62,909 nt of DNA from an uncultured Bacteroidales bacterium (GTDB taxonomy: Bacteria > Bacteroidota > Bacteroidia > Bacteroidales > Paludibacteraceae): positions 1-62,909 of the forward strand of contig CAMHSB010000010.1 in assembly GCA_946187695.1 (NCBI GenBank). The letters run 5' to 3'. The first letter of the stretch is position 1. Each line of letters begins with the position of its first letter. The notes below the pieces were generated by a model. The model was not told the origin of the DNA, searched no databases, and saw only the letters and a program-made list of their open reading frames with translations. The position numbers were made by a program, and so were the translations under genes. Below are positions 7,771 to 15,740 of this stretch, in pieces.

Positions 7771-10200
7771 CGGGATGTCCAAATAGTATTTGGACATAAT
7801 GGACGTTGCATATTTTACCTCCTGACCGGTGAGGGTGTAGGTGCGATCAAAGCGGAGGATGAGGATTTGGTCATCAAAGAGTATTTTCGAGGCGGAAGGA
7901 GCGGGGTGCTTTACATATTCTACAGACTCATGGCAAGGGCCAAAAAATGCTGTTACGACGGTATCCGAAGTGGGGATGGTATATACAATTGTATCAGCCG
8001 CTTGATCCGAGAAACTCCAAGACAACAGACAATAGCCTTCGTTGGGCGTGGCAGTTAAGGTCACTTCGGCACCTTCTTCGTACTCGCCACTTCCTGTTAC
8101 CGATCCCATCGTATCGTCATTGGCGACGACGCTTAGCGTGTGCAGAGGTATCGGTTCAAAGATCGCCGTAAAACTTTCGTCATGGGTAACCGTCACTATT
8201 CTGGTGCTATTCGGATGTCCATCAGACCATGTAACGAAACGATAGCCTTCGTTGGGTGTGGCCGTTAAGGTCACTTCGGTACCTTCTTCGTACTCGCCGC
8301 TTCCTGTTACCGATCCCATCGTATTGTCATTGGCGACAACGGTTAAGGAATAGACGGGTATCAGTTCAAAGATCGCCGTGAAGCTTTCGTCTTGCGTGAC
8401 TTCTATGAAGCGAATACTATAAGGATAACCGTCACTCCATGAAACGAAACGATAGCCCGGGTTGGCATCAGCCGAGACGGAAGCCCTATCGCCAGCGAAA
8501 TATGCTCCGCCTCCCGTTACAGAACCAGCCAAGGTGTCCGAGACTGCCGTCTCTATGTAGTAAAAGCCAGAGGCATCTATATGGAAGAATTCCTGCCAAA
8601 CAGGGGCATTCTGGTATAAAGAGAGTGAACGAGCCGGTACTTTGAGCACGCAATTTTGCTTGTCCACGCCTTCAAACACATTGCTGCTGATTTCTATCGG
8701 CACTATAGCCGGACAGACTATTTGCTGCAAGGAACTGCAATCTTTGAAAGCGTTATCTCCGATGGTCTGCACATTACGCGGCAAAGAAACAAACCGAAGT
8801 GCAGAATCATTGAAACACATGGATTCAGGAATATCTAACAGTTTATCGCAGGGCAGCAAATCCACACTGTCCAGTTTCCAAGCATCGCGGAAAGCCCCTT
8901 CTCCGATGAAACGAAGATTTCTGAGACTCGACAGATTGCTAATGGTGCGCAAGTTATAGGTAAAAGCAAATGCTTGAATGCCTATGTCTGTCAATCCGAT
9001 GGGCAAAGCGATCGAATCAATCGCAGCCGTCTTAAAGCAATAGACGGGTATCTCTCTGACATGGTTCTCTGCAAATCCACGAATTTTCCGAATACTGGAG
9101 CCGTAAAAGGTCCCTATATTACCAAGATCCATTAACCTTGTACTACACACCAGTTCCTTTATCGGAGTAGCATCCGCATTTGCCTTTACATCCCAATTAA
9201 AATTACTAACATCCCAAACATAGCCGCTTTCCCAGCCATTGGCAAATGCTCCTTCACATAAACTTTCAGTGTTCGGTGACATCTCATAAGAATATCCATC
9301 ACGCGTAAACGGATAGCGTAAAAGAGTCAATTGATCTTTGGTATATAACACTCCGTTGTCACTCATAAAAGAGGTGTTAGCCGTATCTACCTCTATATGC
9401 CGTAAGTTATACCAACCAGCCGCAAATCCACAAAAAAGATAGGATACTTTACCTCCAAGACGCAAGGTGTCCATTGCCAGATCTTCCGCGAATGGATTGT
9501 ATATCGCAGCAAGACTATCCGGAATATTCAAGTCTGTCAATCGGATATCATTGTAGAACATATGAGCGTCAAATGCGGTAATTGTGTTAGGAATGACTAA
9601 TCTTTCCAAAAACGGGTTGCAGCAGAAAGCATACATATTTGAATTAGCGAAAGTTGTTGTATAACTACTAAAGTCGGCTTCTATGAGTGATGTGCACGAG
9701 TGCAGGCGTAGATCCTCCAGAGCTTGTGTGCCGGTCGACCATATACGATGAATACCGGGCAAGAGATTCTCTGTATCCATCAATGAGATGTTCCCTCTGA
9801 GCGAATCCGTTGTGTCAAACGAAGAAGGAAACCTCTCCAGATTTGGAGGCAGAATGAGCGTGTCGATCGCGATGAGTCCACTACGCTGAATAGTCAGGCG
9901 GGTAATATGCTTGGCTTCACTCATGTCAATTTTCAGGTAATGACGCAGGGCACAGTTCTGCGGGTTATACCACTGGATGGCATTTGTCACAGCATAGGAG
10001 TGTTCCCCGTTAACCACACTATCCGGCAGAAAGATGTAAGCGCTGTCGTAATGTACGGTGCTTACCTCAAAGGATTGAGCCGCAAGATCTTCTTTGGTCA
10101 CTTGGTATTGGATACCGTTACTGCTGAAGAGGTCACCCACTTCGGCAAACGCATGTAGCGCAAAACAGAGAGAGAGCAAAAGTGTATAATTTCTTTTCAT
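7750..10200 (-). CDS. BspA-type leucine-rich-repeat surface protein with InlB-like B-repeats
   Basis: This is an 816-residue exported protein. The signal peptide MKRNYTLLLSLCFALHAFA is followed to about residue 555 by irregular LRR_5 repeats (for example YTIPSSV-like motifs such as PRNVQTIGDNAFKDCSSLQQ). Three B-repeat-like modules of about 70 residues follow (for example GSVTGSGEYEEGTEVTLTA and GYRFVTWSDG), then a tail resembling T9SS sorting motifs (KILFDDQILILRFDRTYTLTGQEVK). It is likely exported by T9SS and displayed at the cell surface, binding host or matrix ligands by family analogy. About 20 residues after TGQEVK are encoded by a palindrome and a terminator hairpin, so the native stop may have been lost. 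Confidence 0.85.
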   Translation of the reverse strand: MKRNYTLLLSLCFALHAFAEVGDLFSSNGIQYQVTKEDLAAQSFEVSTVHYDSAYIFLPDSVVNGEHSYAVTNAIQWYNPQNCALRHYLKIDMSEAKHITRLTIQRSGLIAIDTLILPPNLERFPSSFDTTDSLRGNISLMDTENLLPGIHRIWSTGTQALEDLRLHSCTSLIEADFSSYTTTFANSNMYAFCCNPFLERLVIPNTITAFDAHMFYNDIRLTDLNIPDSLAAIYNPFAEDLAMDTLRLGGKVSYLFCGFAAGWYNLRHIEVDTANTSFMSDNGVLYTKDQLTLLRYPFTRDGYSYEMSPNTESLCEGAFANGWESGYVWDVSNFNWDVKANADATPIKELVCSTRLMDLGNIGTFYGSSIRKIRGFAENHVREIPVYCFKTAAIDSIALPIGLTDIGIQAFAFTYNLRTISNLSSLRNLRFIGEGAFRDAWKLDSVDLLPCDKLLDIPESMCFNDSALRFVSLPRNVQTIGDNAFKDCSSLQQIVCPAIVPIEISSNVFEGVDKQNCVLKVPARSLSLYQNAPVWQEFFHIDASGFYYIETAVSDTLAGSVTGGGAYFAGDRASVSADANPGYRFVSWSDGYPYSIRFIEVTQDESFTAIFELIPVYSLTVVANDNTMGSVTGSGEYEEGTEVTLTATPNEGYRFVTWSDGHPNSTRIVTVTHDESFTAIFEPIPLHTLSVVANDDTMGSVTGSGEYEEGAEVTLTATPNEGYCLLSWSFSDQAADTIVYTIPTSDTVVTAFFGPCHESVEYVKHPAPSASKILFDDQILILRFDRTYTLTGQEVKYATSIMSKYYLDIPIPPLSP
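7777..7795. repeat. Perfect palindrome, copy B of a duplicated 3' module
   Basis: GTCCAAATA-G-TATTTGGAC forms a 9-bp dyad. The same dyad with central C is at 10407-10425, and both are followed on the plus strand by TAATrGACGyTGC and preceded by a CCCCCT-type terminator hairpin. Confidence 0.85.
8060..8345. repeat. Direct repeats encoding tandem B-repeat modules
   Basis: Two nearly identical segments of about 75 bp (around 8060-8133 and 8270-8345), 213 bp apart (71 codons), encode the segment from TVTHDES to GSVTGSG of two adjacent B-repeat modules. A third, diverged module precedes them in the protein. The high DNA identity indicates recent duplication or gene conversion and could allow module number to change by recombination. 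Confidence 0.75.
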
Positions 10201-10238
10201 AATGACGCGATTTTGGACGTTTAACTATAAATTTGCTG

Positions 10239-10270
10239 CAAAATTACTACATTTTCTTGACATATGCAAA
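10239..10270 (-). promoter_or_regulatory. LRR protein promoter
   Basis: Minus-strand TTTG (10267-10270), 20 nt, TAATTTTG (10239-10246), about 38 nt before the start of the LRR gene. Confidence 0.8.
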
Positions 10271-10294
10271 TAAAAGTTGATTTTTCTGCACGAA

Positions 10295-10341
10295 CCCGCA
10301 TAAAATTGCGGGAAAAGGACGAAGGGACGGCATACAATGCC
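10295..10341. repeat. Two small hairpins of a recurrent intergenic motif
   Basis: CCCGCA-TAAAAT-TGCGGG (10295-10312) is followed by GGCAT-ACA-ATGCC (10329-10341). Both are each followed by a GGAAA-type and GACG segment, so they look like diverged tandem copies of one unit. A single related unit is at 7709-7733 and a further CCCG..CGGG hairpin is at 42803-42820. Confidence 0.6.
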
Positions 10342-10370
10342 GGGGAAATAGACGGAGAGAAAAAGAAAAA

Positions 10371-10400
10371 TCCCCCTACTCTGCACGAGTAGAGGGAATT
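10371..10400 (-). terminator. dnaK terminator
   Basis: Hairpin CCCTACTC / GAGTAGAGGG with a 5-nt loop and a minus-strand T-rich tail, about 40 nt past the dnaK stop. It belongs to the same terminator family as those at 5679 and 7739. Confidence 0.75.
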
Positions 10401-10406
10401 TTGGTT

Positions 10407-10425
10407 GTCCAAATACTATTTGGAC
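10407..10425. repeat. Perfect palindrome, copy A of a duplicated 3' module
   Basis: GTCCAAATA-C-TATTTGGAC lies between the dnaK stop and its terminator. It matches the copy at 7777-7795 except for the central base and shares its flanks. Confidence 0.85.
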
Positions 10426-10439
10426 GTAATAGACGCTGC

Positions 10440-12356
10440 TTACTTCACCTCTTCGAAGTCGACGTCCTCGGCTGTGGGGTTGCCACCGTTGTTGTTACCG
10501 GCGTTGGTGTCGGTGGTTGGACCTTGCTGACCGGCGTTCTGCTGGGCTTGCTGTTGCGCAGCGTACATCTCAGCGGAAGCGGCTTGGAAAGCGGACATCA
10601 GCTCGTTATTGTACTTCTCGCACTCGTCGGCGTCGCGTTTCTCGTAAGCCTCTTTCAGGTTCTTGAGTGCAGCCTCGATCGGAGCCTTCTTGTCAGCCGG
10701 GATCTTATCGCCGAGTTCAGCGAGTTGCTTCTCGGTCTGGAAGATCGTAGCGTCGGCTTTATTGAGTTTGTCAGCCTGCTCTTTGGCCTTCTTATCGGCT
10801 TCAGCGTTGGCTTCTGCCTCGGCTTTCATTCGCTTGATCTCGTCGTCAGACAGACCGGACGATGCTTCGATACGGATCTTCTGCTCCTTGCCGGTAGCTT
10901 TATCCTTAGCGGTGACGTTCAAGATACCGTTCGCATCGATATCGAAGGTTACTTCGATCTGCGGTTCGCCACGACGGGCAGGCATGATACCATCGAGGTG
11001 GAAGATACCGATCTGCTTGTTCTGAGCCGCCATCGGACGCTCGCCTTGGAGCACTTTGATCTCAACGGAAGGCTGGTTATCGACAGCGGTCGTGAAGGTC
11101 TCGGTCTTCTTGGTCGGGATGGTGGTGTTGGCCTCGATCATCTTGGTCATGACACCGCCCATGGTCTCGATACCGAGGCTCAGCGGGGTTACATCGAGCA
11201 GAAGGACATCCTTGACATCGCCAGTGAGGACACCGCCTTGGATGGCTGCACCTACGGCTACTACCTCGTCCGGGTTAACGCCCTTCGACGGAGCCTTGCC
11301 GAAGAATTTCTGTACGGCATCCTGAATAGCCGGGATACGTGTCGAACCACCTACGAGGATAATCTCGTCAATATCGGAAGTCTTCAATCCGGCATGCTCG
11401 AGGGCCGTGCGGCACGGAGCGATGGTACGCTGGATGAGGTCGTCGATAAGTTGCTCGAATTTAGCACGTGTCAGGGTCTTAACCAAGTGAGCCGGAACAC
11501 CGTTTACCGGCATGATATACGGGAGGTTGATCTCCGTGGTTGTTGCAGACGAGAGCTCGATCTTAGCCTTCTCGGCTGCCTCTTTCAGACGCTGCATAGC
11601 CATCGGGTCTTTGGTCAGATCGGCACCGCCGTTCTCAGCCTTGAACTCCGATACGAGCCAGTCGATGATACGATGATCGAAATCGTCACCACCAAGGTGT
11701 GTATCACCATCGGTTGCTTTTACTTCGAACACACCGTCGCCCAGCTCGAGAACCGATACATCGTGGGTACCACCACCGCAGTCGAAGACAACGATCTTCA
11801 TATCCTTGTTCGACTTGTCGAGGCCGTAAGCCAAGGCAGCAGCGGTCGGCTCGTTCACAATACGACGTACGTTGAGACCTGCGATCTCACCGGCTTCCTT
11901 GGTAGCCTGACGTTGGCTGTCGTTGAAGTATGCCGGTACGGTGATGACAGCTTCGGTAACCTCTTGTCCGAGGTAGTCCTCAGCGGTCTTTTTCATCTTC
12001 TGAAGGATGATAGCCGAGATCTCCTGCGGGGTGTAGAGACGTCCGTCGATGTCCACACGCGGGGTGTTGTTGTCGCCCTTGGTTACTTTATACGGAACGC
12101 GGGCGATTTCAGATTGCAAGCGATCGTAGGTCTCGCCCATGAAACGCTTGATCGAATAGATAGTTTTGGTCGGGTTCGTAATGGCTTGACGTTTAGCAGG
12201 GTCACCTACTTTACGCTCACCGCCTTCGATGAATCCAACAACAGAAGGGGTCGTACGCTTACCTTCAGCGTTAGCAATGACGATAGGTTCGTTACCCTCC
12301 ATTACGGCTACACACGAGTTCGTGGTACCGAGGTCAATTCCAATAATTTTAGACAT
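10440..12356 (-). CDS. dnaK: Molecular chaperone DnaK (Hsp70)
   Basis: This 638-residue protein is full length for DnaK: the ATPase domain begins [17 protein letters not shown]; phosphate-binding and adenosine motifs ([25 protein letters not shown]) and the interdomain linker [16 protein letters not shown] are present; the substrate domain and helical lid follow. The C-terminus is a Gln/Gly/Asn-rich linker ending DVDFEEVK, the GrpE/client-interacting tail. The usual DLGGGTFD motif reads DCGGGTHD here. It refolds cytoplasmic proteins with DnaJ and GrpE, which are not in the window. It is transcribed alone, from a promoter that uses part of the era terminator, with a leader holding phased 10-bp repeats. 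Confidence 0.98.
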   Translation of the reverse strand: MSKIIGIDLGTTNSCVAVMEGNEPIVIANAEGKRTTPSVVGFIEGGERKVGDPAKRQAITNPTKTIYSIKRFMGETYDRLQSEIARVPYKVTKGDNNTPRVDIDGRLYTPQEISAIILQKMKKTAEDYLGQEVTEAVITVPAYFNDSQRQATKEAGEIAGLNVRRIVNEPTAAALAYGLDKSNKDMKIVVFDCGGGTHDVSVLELGDGVFEVKATDGDTHLGGDDFDHRIIDWLVSEFKAENGGADLTKDPMAMQRLKEAAEKAKIELSSATTTEINLPYIMPVNGVPAHLVKTLTRAKFEQLIDDLIQRTIAPCRTALEHAGLKTSDIDEIILVGGSTRIPAIQDAVQKFFGKAPSKGVNPDEVVAVGAAIQGGVLTGDVKDVLLLDVTPLSLGIETMGGVMTKMIEANTTIPTKKTETFTTAVDNQPSVEIKVLQGERPMAAQNKQIGIFHLDGIMPARRGEPQIEVTFDIDANGILNVTAKDKATGKEQKIRIEASSGLSDDEIKRMKAEAEANAEADKKAKEQADKLNKADATIFQTEKQLAELGDKIPADKKAPIEAALKNLKEAYEKRDADECEKYNNELMSAFQAASAEMYAAQQQAQQNAGQQGPTTDTNAGNNNGGNPTAEDVDFEEVK

Positions 12357-12393
12357 AGTATAGTTCCTTTCTTTAATTAATTTTCTAGTTTTA

Positions 12394-12443
12394 ATAGGTA
12401 GTCCTAGGTAGAACTAGGTCAACCTAAGTCACCCTATGAAGGA
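12394..12443. repeat. Five 10-bp-phased repeats in the dnaK leader
   Basis: The hexamers ATAGGT (12394), CTAGGT (12404), CTAGGT (12414), CTAAGT (12424) and CTATGA (12434) recur exactly every 10 bp on the plus strand. They lie between the predicted dnaK transcription start and start codon. They could be stacked operators or form alternative leader hairpins such as AGGT-TG-ACCT. Confidence 0.7.
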
Positions 12444-12476
12444 CAAATACTATGCCATATAAAAAAACCTGCCAAA
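12444..12476 (-). promoter_or_regulatory. Probable dnaK promoter
   Basis: Minus-strand TTTG (12473-12476), 20 nt, then TAGTATTTG (12444-12452), one base longer than the usual TAnnTTTG. The -33 box is inside the era terminator stem. It would give a leader of about 80 nt. Confidence 0.5.
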
Positions 12477-12485
12477 TTGGCAGGT
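12461..12485 (-). terminator. era operon terminator
   Basis: The perfect hairpin ACCTGCCAA / TTGGCAGGT is followed on the minus strand by TTTTTTT, 37 nt past the era stop. Confidence 0.9.
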
Positions 12486-12521
12486 CGAGAGGTTCGACAA
12501 CCGGATATTCCATGCGGCGTG

Positions 12522-13490
12522 TCATGACAAATCGTAGCCGTAGTGTTTGAGACGGGAGGTGGAGGAGCGCCAATCGCGGTCGACTTTGACGAAGAGTTGG
12601 AGGAAGACCTGTTTCTGGAAGAAGTCCTCTATCTCATGGCGTGCCTGAGAGCCGACGCGTTTGAGGGCAGAGCCGGCTTTGCCGATGATGATACCCTTCT
12701 GGGAGTCGCGCTCGCAGTAGATGACGGCAACTATATGCAACATAGTTGCATGATCGTCCTGCGGACTATAAGACCCAGGTCTGACCTGCTGTAGGACCGT
12801 TGCACTGTAGGACCGCTTCGCTATAGGAACTTCTTTGAAGGACTCGACTTCGACCTCGACGGCGTACGGGATCTCTTTGTCGTAGTTGGTGAGGATCTTC
12901 TCGCGGATGATCTCGTTGACAAAGAAACGTTCGGACTTGTCGGTGAGTTGGTCCTTAGGGAAGAACGCGGGGCCTTCGGGCAGGGCGTCTTTGATGGCAT
13001 CAAAGAGTTGTGCGACACCAAAACGCTCCTGGGCAGAGATGGGGAAGATCTCCGCTTCGGGCAGTTGGGCATGCCAGAAAGCAACGAGGTTCTCGAGGGT
13101 CTCCTGGGTGGTGAGGTCGATCTTATTTATTATAAGGAACACGCGCGTACCCGCGGCTGCCATGTGTTTGACCTTGGTCAGGAAGTCCGCATTGCGATCG
13201 GCGGAGTCGGTGACATCGGTGACATAGAGCAGCACATCGGCGTCCACGAGGGCCGAGCGCGAGAACTCGAGCATTTTCTCCTGGAGCCGGTAGTTGGGTG
13301 AGAGGACACCCGGTGTGTCGGAATAGACCATCTGAAAGTCCTCGCCGTTGACGATACCGAGGATACGGTGTCGGGTGGTTTGCGCCTTGGACGTAATGAT
13401 CGAAAGGCGTTCGCCGACGAGGGCGTTCATAAGGGTCGATTTGCCAACGTTGGGGTTTCCAACAATATTTACAAAACCTGATTTATGCAT
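12522..13490 (-). CDS. era: GTPase Era with an in-frame repeat-derived insertion
   Basis: The 322-residue protein has an intact G domain: P-loop GNPNVGKST, switch II DTPGV, NKID, and a C-terminal KH domain for 16S rRNA 3'-end binding (GIIIGKAGSALKRVG). Era matures 30S subunits and is essential in many bacteria. Other Bacteroidales Era proteins are about 295 residues; here about 27-32 extra residues follow ESFKE at the G-to-KH transition, encoded by hairpins and 16-bp direct repeats (12735-12830). Flanking family sequence continues in frame, so the gene looks functional. It is the last gene after tdh (3 nt gap). Confidence 0.95.
   Translation of the reverse strand: MHKSGFVNIVGNPNVGKSTLMNALVGERLSIITSKAQTTRHRILGIVNGEDFQMVYSDTPGVLSPNYRLQEKMLEFSRSALVDADVLLYVTDVTDSADRNADFLTKVKHMAAAGTRVFLIINKIDLTTQETLENLVAFWHAQLPEAEIFPISAQERFGVAQLFDAIKDALPEGPAFFPKDQLTDKSERFFVNEIIREKILTNYDKEIPYAVEVEVESFKEVPIAKRSYSATVLQQVRPGSYSPQDDHATMLHIVAVIYCERDSQKGIIIGKAGSALKRVGSQARHEIEDFFQKQVFLQLFVKVDRDWRSSTSRLKHYGYDLS
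12735..12830. repeat. Hairpin-rich repeat insertion inside era
   Basis: In order on the plus strand: ATGCAAC-ATA-GTTGCAT (12735-12751), GTCC-TGC-GGAC (12756-12766), AGACC-CA-GGTCT (12771-12782), then three 16-bp direct repeats (12783-12798, 12799-12814, 12815-12830) of the form GnnnnCTrTAGGAmC. The total of 96 bp is divisible by three. It resembles a mobile palindromic element inserted in frame. Confidence 0.85.
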
Positions 13491-13493
13491 AGT

Positions 13494-14519
13494 TTACCAT
13501 TCTAATAATACTTTGCCACATTGGCCGGAGACCATGACATCGAAGCCTTGCTGGAAATCACGGAAATTGTAACGGTGGGTGATTACCGGCGAGAGGTCGA
13601 GACCGCCGAGGAGCATCTGCTCCATCTGGTACCAAGTCTCCCACATGCGACGTCCGGTAATACCTTTGATCGTGAGGGCGTTGAAGATGACATCGGACCA
13701 GTTGACCTGCGTGTTGGAAGGCAGAATACCGAGTTGGGCAATGTTGGCACCTTTGTACATATGCTCGATCATGTCGTTGAAGGCCGAAGGCGCACCGGAC
13801 ATCTCGAGTCCGACATCGAAGCCACGAATGCCCAGTTGGAACATTGCATCTTCTATCTTCTCGCCCTTGGAGCCATCGACCGTAAGGGTCGCACCCATTT
13901 TCTTGGCGATCTCCAGGCGGAGCGGGTTGATATCGGTGACGACGATGTTTTTCGCACCCGCGTAACGGCAAATACCTGCAGCCATCGTGCCGATGAGACC
14001 TGCGCCGGTAATGAGGACATCTTCGCCCAGAAGCGGGAAAGCGAGGGCGGTGTGGGTCGCGTTGCCAAAGGGGTCCATGATGGCCGCAAAGTCATCGGGA
14101 ATATTCGGGTGCACGCGTACCACATTCGATTCGGGTACGGAGACGTACTCAGCAAAACAGCCGTCACGTCCCATGATACCGAGCGAGATGGTGTTCTCGC
14201 AGACATGCCCCATGCCTCGGCGGCAGTTACGGCAGTGTCCACAAGTGATATGTCCTTCGGCTGTGACGCGGTCGCCAATCTTGAAATTCCGCACACCGGG
14301 GCCGCAGTCGGCTACAACACCCACGAACTCATGGCCCATGGTATAAGGCGGTTTGCAGTGCGTCTGCGACCACTCATCCCATTTATACATATGGAGGTCG
14401 GTGCCGCAGATAGCGGCCTTGGTGACCTTGATGATCACGTCATTGACTCCCATCTCCGGTGTCGGGACATCTTCCATCCAGATACCCGGCTCGGCATATC
14501 GCTTAACAAGCGCTTTCAT
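13494..14519 (-). CDS. tdh: L-threonine 3-dehydrogenase
   Basis: 341-residue zinc-dependent medium-chain dehydrogenase. Catalytic zinc ligands are in AICGTDLHMY (Cys38) and MGHEFVG (His/Glu), four structural-zinc cysteines are in GHITCGHCRNCRRGMGHVC, and the NAD-binding fold has GAGLIGTMAAG. It oxidises threonine to 2-amino-3-ketobutyrate with NAD+. The next enzyme, kbl, lies immediately upstream in the same operon, so the two form the classical threonine-to-glycine pathway. Confidence 0.96.
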   Translation of the reverse strand: MKALVKRYAEPGIWMEDVPTPEMGVNDVIIKVTKAAICGTDLHMYKWDEWSQTHCKPPYTMGHEFVGVVADCGPGVRNFKIGDRVTAEGHITCGHCRNCRRGMGHVCENTISLGIMGRDGCFAEYVSVPESNVVRVHPNIPDDFAAIMDPFGNATHTALAFPLLGEDVLITGAGLIGTMAAGICRYAGAKNIVVTDINPLRLEIAKKMGATLTVDGSKGEKIEDAMFQLGIRGFDVGLEMSGAPSAFNDMIEHMYKGANIAQLGILPSNTQVNWSDVIFNALTIKGITGRRMWETWYQMEQMLLGGLDLSPVITHRYNFRDFQQGFDVMVSGQCGKVLLEW

Positions 14520-14540
14520 TTATGATTTCAAATTTATGAT

Positions 14541-15734
14541 TTATGATTTTAAGACTCCAAGTTTCTTGCCGATCTTCGTGAAGGCAGCGATACATTTGTC
14601 GAGTTGTTCGCGTGTGTGGGCAGCGGATACCTGGACGCGGATACGCGCCTGGCCTTTCGGTACCACGGGGTAATAGAAGCCCGTGACATAGATGCCTTCT
14701 TTCTGGAGCTCTGCCGCAAAGATCTGGCTGAGTTTGGCATCATAGAGCATCACAGCGCATATCGCGGACTGCGTGGGTTTGATATCGAAGCCAGCGGCTT
14801 TCATTCGCTCGACGAAGTACGCCGTGTTCTCGTGGAGACGATCTTGCAGTTCGTTGGAACGCGTGAGGATCTCGAAGGTCTTGATACCTGCGGCTGCGAT
14901 CATCGGCGGGATCGAGTTCGAGAAGAGGTACGGACGCGAGCGCTGACGAAGGAGGTCGATAATCTCCTTACGGCCTGTGGTGAAACCGCCTACCGAGCCA
15001 CCGAAGGCCTTGCCGAGCGTGCCGGTGATAATCTCGATCTTACCGCGCATGTTGTAGAGTTCGGTGACACCGTGTCCGGTCTTGCCGACCACGCCGGCTG
15101 AGTGCGACTCATCGACCATGACGAGGGCGTTGTATTTCTGCGCGAGTTCGTAGATCTTATCGAGCGGGCAGACATTGCCGTCCATGGAGAAGACACCGTC
15201 GGTGGCGATGATACGGAAACGCTGTGCCTGGGCCTCTTTGAGTTTGGCCTCGAGGTCTGCCATGTCTCCGTTCGCGTAACGGTAACGGACCGCCTTGCAG
15301 AGACGTACGCCGTCGATGATCGAGGCATGGTTGAGGGCATCGGAGATGATGGCGTCCTCTTCGGTGAGAAGGGGCTCGAACAGACCACCATTGGCATCGA
15401 AGCAAGCGGCATAGAGGATGGTATCCTCGGTGCCAAAGAAGTCAGAGATGACACGCTCAAGCTCTTTGTGGGTATCCTGGGTGCCGCAGATGAAACGGAC
15501 GGAGGCCATGCCATATCCACGTGCGTCCATGCGGGCTTTGGCGGCCTCGATGAGCTCTTTGTTATCGGCGAGGCCGAGGTAGTTGTTGGCGCAGAAGTTA
15601 ATCACTTCCTGTCCGCCTTCGACGGCGATACCGGAGGACTGCGGCGTGATGATCACGCGCTCGTTCTTATATAAACCAGCATCTTTGATCTCTTGCAAAG
15701 TCTGCTGCAGATGTTTCTGAAAATCCTGATACAT
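14541..15734 (-). CDS. kbl: Glycine C-acetyltransferase (2-amino-3-ketobutyrate CoA ligase)
   Basis: 397-residue PLP enzyme of the alpha-oxoamine synthase family. Motifs include NYLGLADN, the PLP aspartate in MVDESHSAGVVGKTGHG, and the Schiff-base lysine in GTLGKAFGGSVGG. It cleaves 2-amino-3-ketobutyrate with CoA into glycine and acetyl-CoA. The partner tdh follows after 21 nt. The related 8-amino-7-oxononanoate synthase is less likely given the tdh neighbour and the Kbl-like N-terminus. Confidence 0.95.
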   Translation of the reverse strand: MYQDFQKHLQQTLQEIKDAGLYKNERVIITPQSSGIAVEGGQEVINFCANNYLGLADNKELIEAAKARMDARGYGMASVRFICGTQDTHKELERVISDFFGTEDTILYAACFDANGGLFEPLLTEEDAIISDALNHASIIDGVRLCKAVRYRYANGDMADLEAKLKEAQAQRFRIIATDGVFSMDGNVCPLDKIYELAQKYNALVMVDESHSAGVVGKTGHGVTELYNMRGKIEIITGTLGKAFGGSVGGFTTGRKEIIDLLRQRSRPYLFSNSIPPMIAAAGIKTFEILTRSNELQDRLHENTAYFVERMKAAGFDIKPTQSAICAVMLYDAKLSQIFAAELQKEGIYVTGFYYPVVPKGQARIRVQVSAAHTREQLDKCIAAFTKIGKKLGVLKS

Positions 15735-15740
15735 AGCTTA

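Noticed and set aside
10401..12380. 659-codon open frame antisense to dnaK
   Set aside because: It mirrors dnaK codon structure with no promoter or recognisable domain; long antisense frames are common opposite biased, highly expressed genes.
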